A DNA stretch of 64,000 nt, from the NCBI RefSeq assembly GCF_014696925.1, contig NZ_JACJQY010000010.1:62001-126000 (forward strand), in the 5' to 3' direction. This DNA comes from Phormidium tenue FACHB-1050. Lineage in GTDB: Bacteria > Cyanobacteriota > Cyanobacteriia > Pseudanabaenales > Pseudanabaenaceae. The notes under the pieces are model-generated. The model searched no databases and was not told where the DNA came from. It was given only the letters and a program-made list of their open reading frames with translations. The position numbers were made by a program, and so were the translations under genes. Positions 24,667-32,387 of this stretch are shown piece after piece. Numbering within the stretch: the first letter of the stretch is position 1; every line of letters begins with the position of its first letter.

Positions 24667-25800
24667 ATGCAACCGCAGATCATTGTTATTAAAATTGGCA
24701 CGTCTAGCCTTAGTGATCCCGAATCAGGAGATTTACAACTAGCGACGATCGCCAAATTAGTTGAAGCGATCGTGCATCTACGACGGGAGGGGCATAGCGT
24801 TGTCTTAGTTTCTTCAGGTGCGGTGGGAATTGGCTGCGGCCGGCTAGGGCTGAAACAACGTCCCCGCAAAATCTCCAAAAAGCAAGCCGTCGCCGCCGTG
24901 GGACAAGGGCGCTTAATCAGGATTTATGACGACTTTTTTGGCTCTTTGCAACAGCCCGTAGCTCAAGTTTTATTAACACGCGGCAATCTGATTCAGCGAC
25001 AGCATTACATGAATGTCCATGCCACATTCCATGAATTATTGGAAATGGGCGTAGTGCCAATTGTGAATGAGAACGATACGGTTGCCGTGGATGAATTGAA
25101 ATTTGGTGATAATGATACGCTATCGGCTCTGGTAGCCAGTCTAGTCGAGGCTGATTGGTTATTTCTACTAACCGATGTCGATCGCCTTTATTCCGATGAC
25201 CCTCGCCAAAATCCTGAAGCCAAACCGATTGAGTTTGTGGAATATTCAGAACTTCAAGAACTCAGGCAAGCGATCGGTGAGAAGCAAGCATTAGGCGCTC
25301 AAGGTGGTGGTACGCAATGGGGAACTGGCGGCATGACCACGAAACTCGATGCGGCTCGAATTGCTTCGGCAGCAGGAGTTCGCACAGTAATCACCAGAGG
25401 TGCTTTTCCCGATCGCCTGTCAGCGATTCTTCGGGGCGAAAACTTCGGTACACAATTTGCAGCTCAACCAAAAACAGTCAATGCCCGTAAACGCTGGATT
25501 GCCTATGGGATGGTTCCCTTGGGCAAGTTGTTCTTAGATGATGGAGCTGTACAGGCTGTTATTCGCAAAGGGCGATCGCTTTTACCTGCGGGAATTACCC
25601 AAGTAGAAGGTAAGTTTGAGGCAAATGAATCCGTAAGTTTATGCGATCGCGATGGCAAAGAAGTCGCGAGGGGTATTTCTAACTACAGCAGCAGTGATAT
25701 CCTTCGTATTCTTGGTTCTCAATCAGAAGATATTCCTAAGTTACTAGGCTTTGATGGCGAAGAGACAGTAATTCATCGTGACAATTTAGTGAGCCTTTAA
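24667..25800 (+). CDS. proB: Glutamate 5-kinase
   Basis: ProB phosphorylates L-glutamate, the first step of proline synthesis. The 377 residues comprise an amino-acid kinase domain (about 1-260) and a C-terminal PUA domain (about 280-365). Motifs include [17 protein letters not shown] (nucleotide loop), [60 protein letters not shown] in part ([17 protein letters not shown]), and [20 protein letters not shown]. Length is normal. Its stop codon lies inside the left arm of a perfect hairpin. Confidence 0.96.
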   Translation: MQPQIIVIKIGTSSLSDPESGDLQLATIAKLVEAIVHLRREGHSVVLVSSGAVGIGCGRLGLKQRPRKISKKQAVAAVGQGRLIRIYDDFFGSLQQPVAQVLLTRGNLIQRQHYMNVHATFHELLEMGVVPIVNENDTVAVDELKFGDNDTLSALVASLVEADWLFLLTDVDRLYSDDPRQNPEAKPIEFVEYSELQELRQAIGEKQALGAQGGGTQWGTGGMTTKLDAARIASAAGVRTVITRGAFPDRLSAILRGENFGTQFAAQPKTVNARKRWIAYGMVPLGKLFLDDGAVQAVIRKGRSLLPAGITQVEGKFEANESVSLCDRDGKEVARGISNYSSSDILRILGSQSEDIPKLLGFDGEETVIHRDNLVSL

Positions 25801-25838
25801 ATCAAAAAAACGGCTACGCCGTTTTTTTGATTTAAAGG
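25794..25838. terminator. Perfect 21-bp hairpin enclosing the proB stop codon
   Basis: Arms 25794-25814 and 25818-25838 pair exactly around TAC; the left arm contains the TAA at 25798-25800. T-runs follow the inner GC part on both strands, so it should terminate proB. Confidence 0.88.
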
Positions 25839-25862
25839 CAAGCCCTTAGGACTCTGCAATTT

Positions 25863-25923
25863 AATAAGGAACCGATTTTTGATGGCGCGGCTTCGCCGCG
25901 CCATCAAAAATCGGTTCCTTATT
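25863..25923. repeat. Perfect 29-bp palindrome with TTC loop
   Basis: Arms 25863-25891 and 25895-25923 pair exactly. The core GGCGCGGC-TTC-GCCGCGCC recurs in similar forms at 60463, 61922 and 49475. It lies between the convergent proB and CIS tail-terminator genes. Confidence 0.9.
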
Positions 25924-25937
25924 TTACGGTGAAACCC

Positions 25938-27200
25938 TTATGTAATTACTATTTTGGGACTACTGTACCAATTGTACGTTGGACTATCAGGATCATCATC
26001 CACACCCAACTTACTCTCAGCACCATCAATCCGCATCCTTACCAGATACTCACCCGCCTTAATATTCGTAATGGGAATCTCAATGGTGGAGAGAGTACTA
26101 GGCAAAGGAGGACGATCAAATAGATAGACAGATGGACTGTCAGATGTCCATTCATTCAAAGCTAAGACTACTTTCTGTTTCTCCCGTACTAGTACATCTA
26201 ACTGAACTACAATTACCGCCGATCGCAAATTATCTTCGATCTCTTCTAACTGGGTTACAGATACATTCACAATCGTCGGACAAAGCACAAACGGCATCAC
26301 ATTTGAGGCGATCGCATTAGTAATTAACGGTGAAGTGCTACCGATGCGATGGATTACTTGCAAACTCTGTACTCCAGCTTGGATCTGGGGTAAAGCCGTA
26401 TTCTCTAGGGAAAAAACAATTTCACGATCTTGCACGGAAGTAGGACTAATTACTAAATCCCCAACATGGATTTCCACCGTTTGACTTTGGAGATTGCGCC
26501 CACGAATAATCATCACACTTCCGATCACAATCTGCTCAAATCGACTGCCCTGAGCCACAACCTGCTCAATGTAAGGCGATGCAGGAAACGGAGCCAATCC
26601 TGCGGGAGAAGCATCGCGAATTGGCAAGGCTCTCTGGAAGTTTTCCCGACCTTCGACAATCACCAGACAAGCACGGTAGGCGATCGATAATACATAGGGA
26701 ACTTGATAAAATACTGACCAAGCCTTAGATAGATCCTCTAGTGAAATATCTACAGGCACAATATGCACCTGTTGAATCTGATCGGCAAGATCGGAATCAA
26801 CTAAAAATGGAAATGTAGAATCATTGCAAGTAGAACGAATCAGTTCAGGTGTAAGAATTCGCTTATCAACAAGGGTACTTACCACGCTTCCCAAGACTCT
26901 CTGGGGTTGCAGTTCCGCATCATTGCCATAGCAACTCATCATGTAAAAAAGATCGATCGCCACTTGACGATTGAGGGGATTTCCCTTGGTACGATTAGGT
27001 GTGGAATCGTAGTTAGCTAAAGAAGGATTACTGGTTACTTGATACAAGAAAATGTTTACTCCCACTTCTGGAGCACCCGTAGAAATCCCCCCTGGAGGTA
27101 AAGTGGTTGCTCGCGCTCCTTCAATATCCTGCTGAATTACTGCCTGCAATACCCGTTGCAGAGTTGCCGTTACCGTCGCGATCGCTAAATAATTACTCAT
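25938..27200 (-). CDS. Contractile injection system tail-terminator/cap protein (DUF4255, Pvc16-like)
   Basis: A 420-residue protein whose N-terminal about 190 residues match the DUF4255/Pvc16_N type (LPPGG..APEVGVNIFLYQVTSNPSLAN, then NRQVAIDLFYMMSCYGND, PFLVDSDLADQIQQVHIVP). In Pvc/Afp systems this protein caps the far end of the sheath and tube. The C-terminal half has Ig-like beta-sandwich character (VLCPTIVNVSVTQLE, VVQLDVLVREKQKVVLALNEW). ATG 27200 overlaps the end of the response-regulator gene (GATGAGTAA), so the two are coupled. The ORF could begin at a GTG two codons earlier. It is a structural component. Confidence 0.88.
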   Translation of the reverse strand: MSNYLAIATVTATLQRVLQAVIQQDIEGARATTLPPGGISTGAPEVGVNIFLYQVTSNPSLANYDSTPNRTKGNPLNRQVAIDLFYMMSCYGNDAELQPQRVLGSVVSTLVDKRILTPELIRSTCNDSTFPFLVDSDLADQIQQVHIVPVDISLEDLSKAWSVFYQVPYVLSIAYRACLVIVEGRENFQRALPIRDASPAGLAPFPASPYIEQVVAQGSRFEQIVIGSVMIIRGRNLQSQTVEIHVGDLVISPTSVQDREIVFSLENTALPQIQAGVQSLQVIHRIGSTSPLITNAIASNVMPFVLCPTIVNVSVTQLEEIEDNLRSAVIVVQLDVLVREKQKVVLALNEWTSDSPSVYLFDRPPLPSTLSTIEIPITNIKAGEYLVRMRIDGAESKLGVDDDPDSPTYNWYSSPKIVIT

Positions 27201-27891
27201 CTGCACTCACCAAACCTAATTTCAATGCTCTGACGATCGCCTGTGTCCGACTAGCCACACCCAACTTCTCAAATACACTTGTTAGATGTGCCTTAACAGT
27301 GGCGATCGTCACATGCAAATAGCGAGAGATATCTTCGTTAGAGGCTCCCTTAATTAACCAGTTCAGTACCTCCTGTTCGCGATCGGTGAGATGGATAGTG
27401 GAATGCCCCTGTAGCGATCGCCCTGCATAGAAATGAAAAATCCGAAAGAAACTCGTGGCAATATCGGGCGGCAAAAAGATTTCATCATTCATAACTGTCG
27501 AAATTGCCTCATAAAGTTGACTGCCAATGCGATCTTTCGCCACATATCCTCTTGCTCCCAACTGCATCGATCTAAATACTAATTCATCTTCACGATGCGA
27601 TGACAAAATTAAAACCTTGCCATGATAGTCTAACTTTTTAAGATCCATCAATACTTTTAACCCGCTATCTTCGGGTAATTTTAAATCGAGTTTGACATCC
27701 AAAAGAATTAAAGAAGGCTTCTGCTCGACTACTAGTTTCATCGCTTGAACACAAGAAGTTGCTTCTCCGACAATCTTAAACTGAAGATAACAATCATCAC
27801 TATAAAAACTCAGTAATGTATGTAAACCGCGACGGAAATTGGAGTCATCTTCTACCAATAAAACCGATACTATTTGAGCCGTTGTTGTCAT
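27193..27891 (-). CDS. NarL/LuxR-type response regulator, CIS-linked
   Basis: A 232-residue two-domain transcription factor. The receiver (about 8-130) has the acidic pair in VEDDSNFRRG, the phosphoacceptor Asp in LILLDVKLDL, and the switch residues in VLILSSHRED and GYVAKDRIGSQLYEAI. The LuxR-type helix-turn-helix follows (about 165-225; LTDREQEVLNWLIKGASNEDISRYLHVTIATVKAHLTSVFEKLGV cited in part as LTDREQEVLNWLIKG). It is divergent from the sheath gene and translationally overlaps the tail-terminator gene, so it may regulate the CIS. No sensor kinase is nearby. Confidence 0.92.
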   Translation of the reverse strand: MTTTAQIVSVLLVEDDSNFRRGLHTLLSFYSDDCYLQFKIVGEATSCVQAMKLVVEQKPSLILLDVKLDLKLPEDSGLKVLMDLKKLDYHGKVLILSSHREDELVFRSMQLGARGYVAKDRIGSQLYEAISTVMNDEIFLPPDIATSFFRIFHFYAGRSLQGHSTIHLTDREQEVLNWLIKGASNEDISRYLHVTIATVKAHLTSVFEKLGVASRTQAIVRALKLGLVSADE

Positions 27892-27911
27892 AGATCAATT
27901 GTCATAGATCA
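27887..27911 (+). promoter_or_regulatory. 11-bp direct repeat at the regulator start codon
   Basis: GTCATAGATCA occurs at 27887-27897 and again at 27901-27911, a 14-bp period, with the first copy covering the regulator's ATG. It lies in the divergent region between the regulator and the sheath gene. A binding site is possible but unproven; a small palindrome AGACTAAAGTCT follows near 28004. Confidence 0.35.
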
Positions 27912-28079
27912 TTAGCAATTGTTAACAGATTTTTGATGAACTTCTTAGTGATTAAGTCTTAAATCCCAAGAGTTTCCATAAATCTTAACTCTATCTAGAA
28001 GTATAGACTAAAGTCTAATAACCCTTAATTTCGATCATCCCTACTGTATACCTCTATAGACATAGTTAAAGGGTGGCAT

Positions 28080-29789
28080 ATGGCACTAGACTACTTCGCC
28101 CCGGGCGTATACGTCGAAGAGGTTGATAAAGGCAGTCGTCCCATTGAAGGCATCAGCCTCAGTGTGGCAGGCTTTATTGGATTTACTGAAGACGTACGCG
28201 GTGATGCTGATCTGTTTAAGCCGATGATGGTGACATCATGGGATCAGTATCGCGAATACTTTGCAGCTCCTGGTTCTGATGGATACACCGACTTTGATGC
28301 TTACTTACCCTTTGCGGTTAATGGTTGGTTTGTCAATGGTGGTGGACGTTGTTGGGTTACTAGCATTGGTACAAGACTACCTGGCTCTGAACCTCCTGCT
28401 CCCGAAGCAACTGCTCTGCGTATTGGTACATCCAATAACAAGCCAACCTTGATGTTTAACATCAAACCTGCCGATGCTTCCGCCAGCCAGTTGGCTCTCC
28501 CATCAACAGGCGATCGCATCAAAGTCATCATTCAAGAAAGTACTCCTAAGCCATTACCCGAAGATGCTCCTGCCGATGCCGAGCCACCCCTAAATACTGG
28601 TGAATTCTTCAACGTTGTCGTTGTCCAAGGTGGACAAGAGTTGGAGAAATACGAGCATGTCTCGATGAATCCACAGGTAGCTCCTGAAGTTGCTGACTAT
28701 GTAGTAACAGCGATCGCTGATTCCGAATATGTCACTATTGCCGACATCTCCACCAGCGGACAGCCACTCTCTCGTCGTCCTGCTAACGGAGCTTATGAGA
28801 TCGCGCCACCTCCTTACATTTCCACCGTTGATCGCTTTGCGCGTGACTTGCTAGGACAAAGAGATGATCGCACTGGCATTCAAGGCATGTTTGAAATCGA
28901 TGAAACAGCGATGATTGCCTGCCCAGATCTAATGCGTGTTTACGAAGCAGGGTTAATCGACATCGATCAAGTACATGGGGTCATGGAAATGATGCTCAGC
29001 ATGTGCGAAAACTCCTTCCCAGGTCCCGCATTCCGCATGGCAGTCATCGATCCTCCTCCGATCAAGCCATCCAAAGGTATGGAAGCCGTACCACCTGATC
29101 GCCAAAAGCCTCAAGACGTAGCCCAATGGTTGAGCATGTTCAACCGTCGCTCGATGTTTGGCGCACTCTATTACCCTTGGATCAAAGTCGCCAACCCTCG
29201 TAAAGGCGGCAAGCCATCCTACGTTCCACCTTGCGGTCACGTCATGGGTCTATGGTGTCGCACTGACCAGTCTCGCGGTATCTTCAAAGCTCCTGCTAAC
29301 GATACCCCCAGAGGTGTGCTTGGCTTAGCTTACGAAACCAACATGCGCGAGCAAGAAATGCTCAACCCTATCGGTATTAACTGCATTCGTAACTTTGCCA
29401 GCTACAATCGTGGCTTCAAAGTTTGGGGCGCACGCACCTTGGTCGAGCCAGACAACATTCAATGGCGCTACATCAGTGTCCGCCGATTGATTAGCTATAT
29501 CGAGAAATCAATTGAAATTGGGACTCAGTGGGTGGTATTTGAACCCAATGATACCGATCTGTGGGCACGGGTAACTCGCACCGTCAGCAACTTCCTTGAA
29601 GGTCTATGGCGGAATGGTGCATTGTTTGGCGGCGCATCCTCAGAAGCGTTTTACGTCAAATGTGATGCCACACTCAATACCAACGAAACCATGATGATGG
29701 GTCGTTTATATATCGAAGTTGGTATTTGCCCTGTCCGTCCTGCTGAATTTGTGATCTTCCGCGTCAGTCAGTGGTCGCCTAATAGTTAA
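28080..29789 (+). CDS. Contractile injection system tail sheath protein
   Basis: A 569-residue phage-tail-sheath family protein that forms the contractile outer tube. The N-terminus DYFAPGVYVEEVDKGSRPIEG (about 3-22) is the canonical sheath start, used for inter-subunit linking, followed by VAGFIGFTEDVRG. The C-terminal domain holds GVLGLAYETNMREQEMLNPIGINCIRN, VWGARTL, WRYISVRRLISYIEKSIEIGTQWVVFEPND (cited in part) and ends with a strand PAEFVIFRVSQW. A variable insertion occupies about residues 120-260. It heads a rightward set of tube and assembly genes. A short GGAT/AAAGGG region precedes the ATG. Confidence 0.95.
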   Translation: MALDYFAPGVYVEEVDKGSRPIEGISLSVAGFIGFTEDVRGDADLFKPMMVTSWDQYREYFAAPGSDGYTDFDAYLPFAVNGWFVNGGGRCWVTSIGTRLPGSEPPAPEATALRIGTSNNKPTLMFNIKPADASASQLALPSTGDRIKVIIQESTPKPLPEDAPADAEPPLNTGEFFNVVVVQGGQELEKYEHVSMNPQVAPEVADYVVTAIADSEYVTIADISTSGQPLSRRPANGAYEIAPPPYISTVDRFARDLLGQRDDRTGIQGMFEIDETAMIACPDLMRVYEAGLIDIDQVHGVMEMMLSMCENSFPGPAFRMAVIDPPPIKPSKGMEAVPPDRQKPQDVAQWLSMFNRRSMFGALYYPWIKVANPRKGGKPSYVPPCGHVMGLWCRTDQSRGIFKAPANDTPRGVLGLAYETNMREQEMLNPIGINCIRNFASYNRGFKVWGARTLVEPDNIQWRYISVRRLISYIEKSIEIGTQWVVFEPNDTDLWARVTRTVSNFLEGLWRNGALFGGASSEAFYVKCDATLNTNETMMMGRLYIEVGICPVRPAEFVIFRVSQWSPNS

Positions 29790-29797
29790 TGATTTAT

Positions 29798-29826
29798 AAG
29801 AAGAACACCCTACGGGTGTTCTTCTT
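29798..29826. terminator. Hairpin between sheath and first tube gene
   Basis: A 13-bp perfect stem (AAGAAGAACACCC) around TAC with a T-run following. It may partly end the sheath transcript and so set the sheath-to-tube ratio. Confidence 0.8.
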
Positions 29827-29943
29827 AATTGTACTTATCGCTTTTTTAAGATTTGTGCTGTGATTCTTACAGATTTATGGCTTTAGATTTTAAAATAGTT
29901 AACAATCAGCACAGACCTGTAACTCAGATTTCAAGGAGGAAGA

Positions 29944-30417
29944 ATGGCTGAACTTATACCAATTCCTACTAGTCGATACTATGTAGAATTTGATGGACTG
30001 ACTGACAAGTTGATTAAAAGTGTTTCTGAAGTTACCTTTACAGGACAAACCGCAGGACATGAAAAACCTTTAGCCTCAACCAAAGGTGGCAAGACGATTT
30101 GGCAGAGTACATCAGCAGGTTTTGAAGAAAACCCCAATGTCACCATTGAAGTCTATGTCACTGAGGGCGACATGGACTTTTACAACTGGATGCTGGCGAC
30201 TATGCCAAAAAGTGAAGGGGGACAAGGCAAATGGTCTTCCAGCCGTAAAAATGGTTCAATCGTTGCCTACGATAGTGAAGATAACGAAGCAATTCGTTGG
30301 AGTTTAACTAATTGTTGGATTAAGTCTTACAAGGTCAGCGACTTTAACTCTGAAAGTAAAGATCTAGCTGTTGAGACCTTTGAAATTATCGCCGAGCAAA
30401 TCAACCGCGTTAAGTAG
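29944..30417 (+). CDS. CIS inner tube protein (Hcp/gp19-like) 1
   Basis: A 157-residue phage T4 gp19/Hcp-like tube protein, which stacks as hexamers inside the sheath. Typical features are the N-terminal strand SRYYVEFDGLTDKLIKSVSEVTF, the central IEVYVTEGDMDFYNWMLATMP and the final CWIKSYKVSDFNSESKDLAVETFEII. It has a strong Shine-Dalgarno (AAGGAGGAAG just before ATG 29944). It precedes two more tube paralogues; by analogy with Pvc1 it is probably the main tube subunit. Confidence 0.93.
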   Translation: MAELIPIPTSRYYVEFDGLTDKLIKSVSEVTFTGQTAGHEKPLASTKGGKTIWQSTSAGFEENPNVTIEVYVTEGDMDFYNWMLATMPKSEGGQGKWSSSRKNGSIVAYDSEDNEAIRWSLTNCWIKSYKVSDFNSESKDLAVETFEIIAEQINRVK

Positions 30418-30505
30418 AGAAATCTACTGAATTTGTGAATTGGTTTTAAATTTTTTGGTTGTGGTTTTGGTATTGATATAGAACTTAGGATGAGGTTAAT
30501 CAACT

Positions 30506-30979
30506 ATGGCAAAAGGTGAAATTTTAGCCTGCTCTAAATACTACTTTAACCTATCGGGTCTGGATGACTTGGTTGTTAAAAGTGTGAGTGGTATTGCTTC
30601 AACTCTGCAAACCGCAGGGGACAGCAAATCCTATGGAGTATCCAAGAGTGGTAAGTCAGTTATTCAAGCAACTGTCACAGGTACAAGCAACAGTAATATT
30701 ACGGTTGAATTTGTCTGTACCATTGGTGACGATCGCTTGATCAAATGGTACAGCGCATCACATTCCGAACCACTTGGCGGTGGTGGAACTCAAACTAAAG
30801 GTGAGCGCAAAACAGGTACGATCACTCTTTACAATCAAGGTGGCGAAGCTGCGGCAACTTGGGAATTAACTGGGGTGATGCCTTCCAGCTATAAATCGAC
30901 GAAGCTAGAAGCTGGTGCTGAGGGTCTAGCAACCGAGACGATCGAGTTTGTATATGAATCTTTGCATCGCAAAACATAA
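30506..30979 (+). CDS. CIS inner tube protein (gp19-like) 2
   Basis: Also 157 residues and the same fold as tube protein 1, with SKYYFNLSGLDDLVVKSVSG at the N-terminus, EFVCTIGDDRLIKWYSASHSEP in the middle and SSYKSTKLEAGAEGLATETIEFVYE at the end. Identity to tube 1 looks low except at structural positions, so this is an old duplication. It may form part of a heteromeric tube or a section near the baseplate. It lies 88 bp after tube 1. Confidence 0.9.
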   Translation: MAKGEILACSKYYFNLSGLDDLVVKSVSGIASTLQTAGDSKSYGVSKSGKSVIQATVTGTSNSNITVEFVCTIGDDRLIKWYSASHSEPLGGGGTQTKGERKTGTITLYNQGGEAAATWELTGVMPSSYKSTKLEAGAEGLATETIEFVYESLHRKT

Positions 30980-30986
30980 AAGATGT

Positions 30987-31015
30987 GTATGAGTGGTGTT
31001 CTGCGCCACTCATAC
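30987..31015. promoter_or_regulatory. Hairpin between tube 2 and tube 3 genes
   Basis: GTATGAGTGG (30987-30996) pairs with CCACTCATAC (31006-31015) across a 9-nt loop. No T-run follows, so it is more likely an RNA-stability or translation element than a terminator. Confidence 0.55.
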
Positions 31016-31038
31016 TAAATTTCCAAAAGGTGGGTTGT

Positions 31039-31530
31039 ATGTCAGAAGAACCGCAAATTGAATTTTTAACTAGTTCTCGATTTTATGTAGAAATTACTTT
31101 GCAGGGGAGTCTTGAAAAGATTGACGGCTACTTTATGGAATGTAGTGGGCTGTCGCGGAGCCAAGAAGAAATTGAAATTGTCGAAGTAACTCCACAGGTA
31201 TGGGGTAAGAATAGCTCGACAAAAGGCAGGGTTGTGCGTACTAAAATCCCTGGCAACGTTAAAAGTGACAATATTACCCTCAAGCAGGGGCTTAATATTT
31301 CCATGACCATGTGGAATTGGTTAAAAGCAGTTGAGGATGGTAACTGGGCGCAGCAATTCCGAGATGGTGATATCACTATTTATGACCAATCTTCAATAGA
31401 AAAAGCAAGATTCCGATTTAATGGTGCTTGGCCCATACGTTACAAAATTTCTGATTTTAAAGCCGATGGTGGCGAATTTGCTGTTACTGAGGTAGAGTTA
31501 TCGGTTAGAGACTTTTTACGGATTAATTAA
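31039..31530 (+). CDS. CIS tube-type protein (gp19/Pvc5-like) 3
   Basis: A 163-residue gp19-family protein, longer than the other two and more divergent: FLTSSRFYVEITLQGSLEKIDGYFMECSGLSRSQEEIEI, then LKQGLNISMTMWNWLKAVEDG and YKISDFKADGGEFAVTEVELSV (cited as separate short pieces). The position after the main tube genes and the sequence drift fit the tube-initiation role of Pvc5-like proteins, but this is inference. ATG 31039 follows AAAAGGTGGG and is preferred to an upstream start that would translate the hairpin. Confidence 0.9.
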   Translation: MSEEPQIEFLTSSRFYVEITLQGSLEKIDGYFMECSGLSRSQEEIEIVEVTPQVWGKNSSTKGRVVRTKIPGNVKSDNITLKQGLNISMTMWNWLKAVEDGNWAQQFRDGDITIYDQSSIEKARFRFNGAWPIRYKISDFKADGGEFAVTEVELSVRDFLRIN

Positions 31531-31548
31531 CAGATTAATTAAACATCT

Positions 31549-31848
31549 ATGATTCAAACAGAGTTTGAATTTACGTTACCCAAGGGCTATGTAGATGGTG
31601 ATGGGAATCTACATCGTAAAGGTGTAATGCGACTATCAAGGGCGATCGACGAGATTACACCAATGCGAGATCCTCGTGTTAGGAATAATCCTGCTTACGC
31701 AACGGTAATTATTTTGTCTAGGGTAATTACAAAATTAGGTGGGTTAGAAGAGATCAGTTCAATTGTCATCGAAAATTTATTTGCTATTGATCTTAGTTAT
31801 TTGCAAAAGTTTTATCGTCAGATTAATGAACTAGAAGATCCAAATTAG
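31549..31848 (+). CDS. Phage-tail assembly-like small protein
   Basis: A 99-residue protein 18 bp after tube 3. It starts FEFTLPKGYVDGDGNLHRKGVMRL and continues AIDEITPMRDPRVRNNPAYATVIILSRVITKLGGL, then IENLFAIDLSYLQKFYRQIN (cited in short pieces). I recognise this as the small tail-assembly protein found beside tube genes in CIS and contractile-phage clusters, where related proteins act as assembly chaperones. It is soluble. The next gene is on the other strand, so the rightward CIS run ends here. Confidence 0.78.
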   Translation: MIQTEFEFTLPKGYVDGDGNLHRKGVMRLSRAIDEITPMRDPRVRNNPAYATVIILSRVITKLGGLEEISSIVIENLFAIDLSYLQKFYRQINELEDPN

Positions 31849-31871
31849 GAAGTCTTTTGACCGTTACAAAT

Positions 31872-32210
31872 TCATGAGTCCTTGGCTACTTCCTCTAATA
31901 TTTGGTCAAATACCTTTCTCAAAATTAGCTTTTCTGTCGGGAAAATATGGGGAACTTCATCGATCGCATCCAAAGAATTGTTATCTAAAACTAGACAACT
32001 TTCACCATCAGCCATCAGCCATTCCAGTTGGAGGAAGGCTTCGCGATCGCCTAATTCGCTAGTGTATCCTTCCCGAAATTCAAGCTCTATATCGGATGCA
32101 TGACCATCAACAGGAATAAAAGCAGTTAGTTTAGCGTGATAACGAAGATTAAAATCTACGGCATATCCGAGCCTGATTAAGACTTGTTCTAACAATGAAT
32201 AAGTAAGCAT
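31872..32210 (-). CDS. Hypothetical acidic protein, 112 aa
   Basis: A small acidic soluble protein I cannot assign. It reads as mixed alpha/beta with an N-terminal helix (MLTYSLLEQVLIRLGYAVDF), a strand region (LTAFIPVDG...DIELEFREGY) and a C-terminal helix (LRKVFDQILEEVAKDS). Its composition recalls immunity or adaptor proteins, and its place between the CIS run and the STAND gene makes that a possibility only. It runs leftward, convergent with the tail-assembly gene (23-bp gap). Confidence 0.5.
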   Translation of the reverse strand: MLTYSLLEQVLIRLGYAVDFNLRYHAKLTAFIPVDGHASDIELEFREGYTSELGDREAFLQLEWLMADGESCLVLDNNSLDAIDEVPHIFPTEKLILRKVFDQILEEVAKDS

Positions 32211-32309
32211 ATTATGATCCTAAACTGGTAGGGACTCCATCGACCCAATCTTCGGGATCACTATTATATCTTGGTGATCGCTTTCTTATAGCGCGTTGCG
32301 CTCAAACCC

Positions 32310-32366
32310 GAACCAAGAATTTTGTAAAAGTGTTGCGAAGCAACACTTTTACAAAATTCTTGGTTC
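32310..32366. repeat. Perfect 27-bp palindrome with GAA loop
   Basis: Arms 32310-32336 and 32340-32366 pair exactly. The inner GTGTTGC-GAA-GCAACAC is shared with 24544 (GTGTTGC-AAA-GCAACAC). It is preceded by TATAGCGCGTTGCG, the outer motif also seen before the 2.5 kb hairpin. Confidence 0.9.
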
Positions 32367-32387
32367 CTTTGATCGGTAATTGCTGTA

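Noticed and set aside
25938-31848. Intact prophage
   Set aside because: Only CIS-type tail genes are present, with a Pvc16-like terminator; there is no capsid, portal, terminase or integrase gene.
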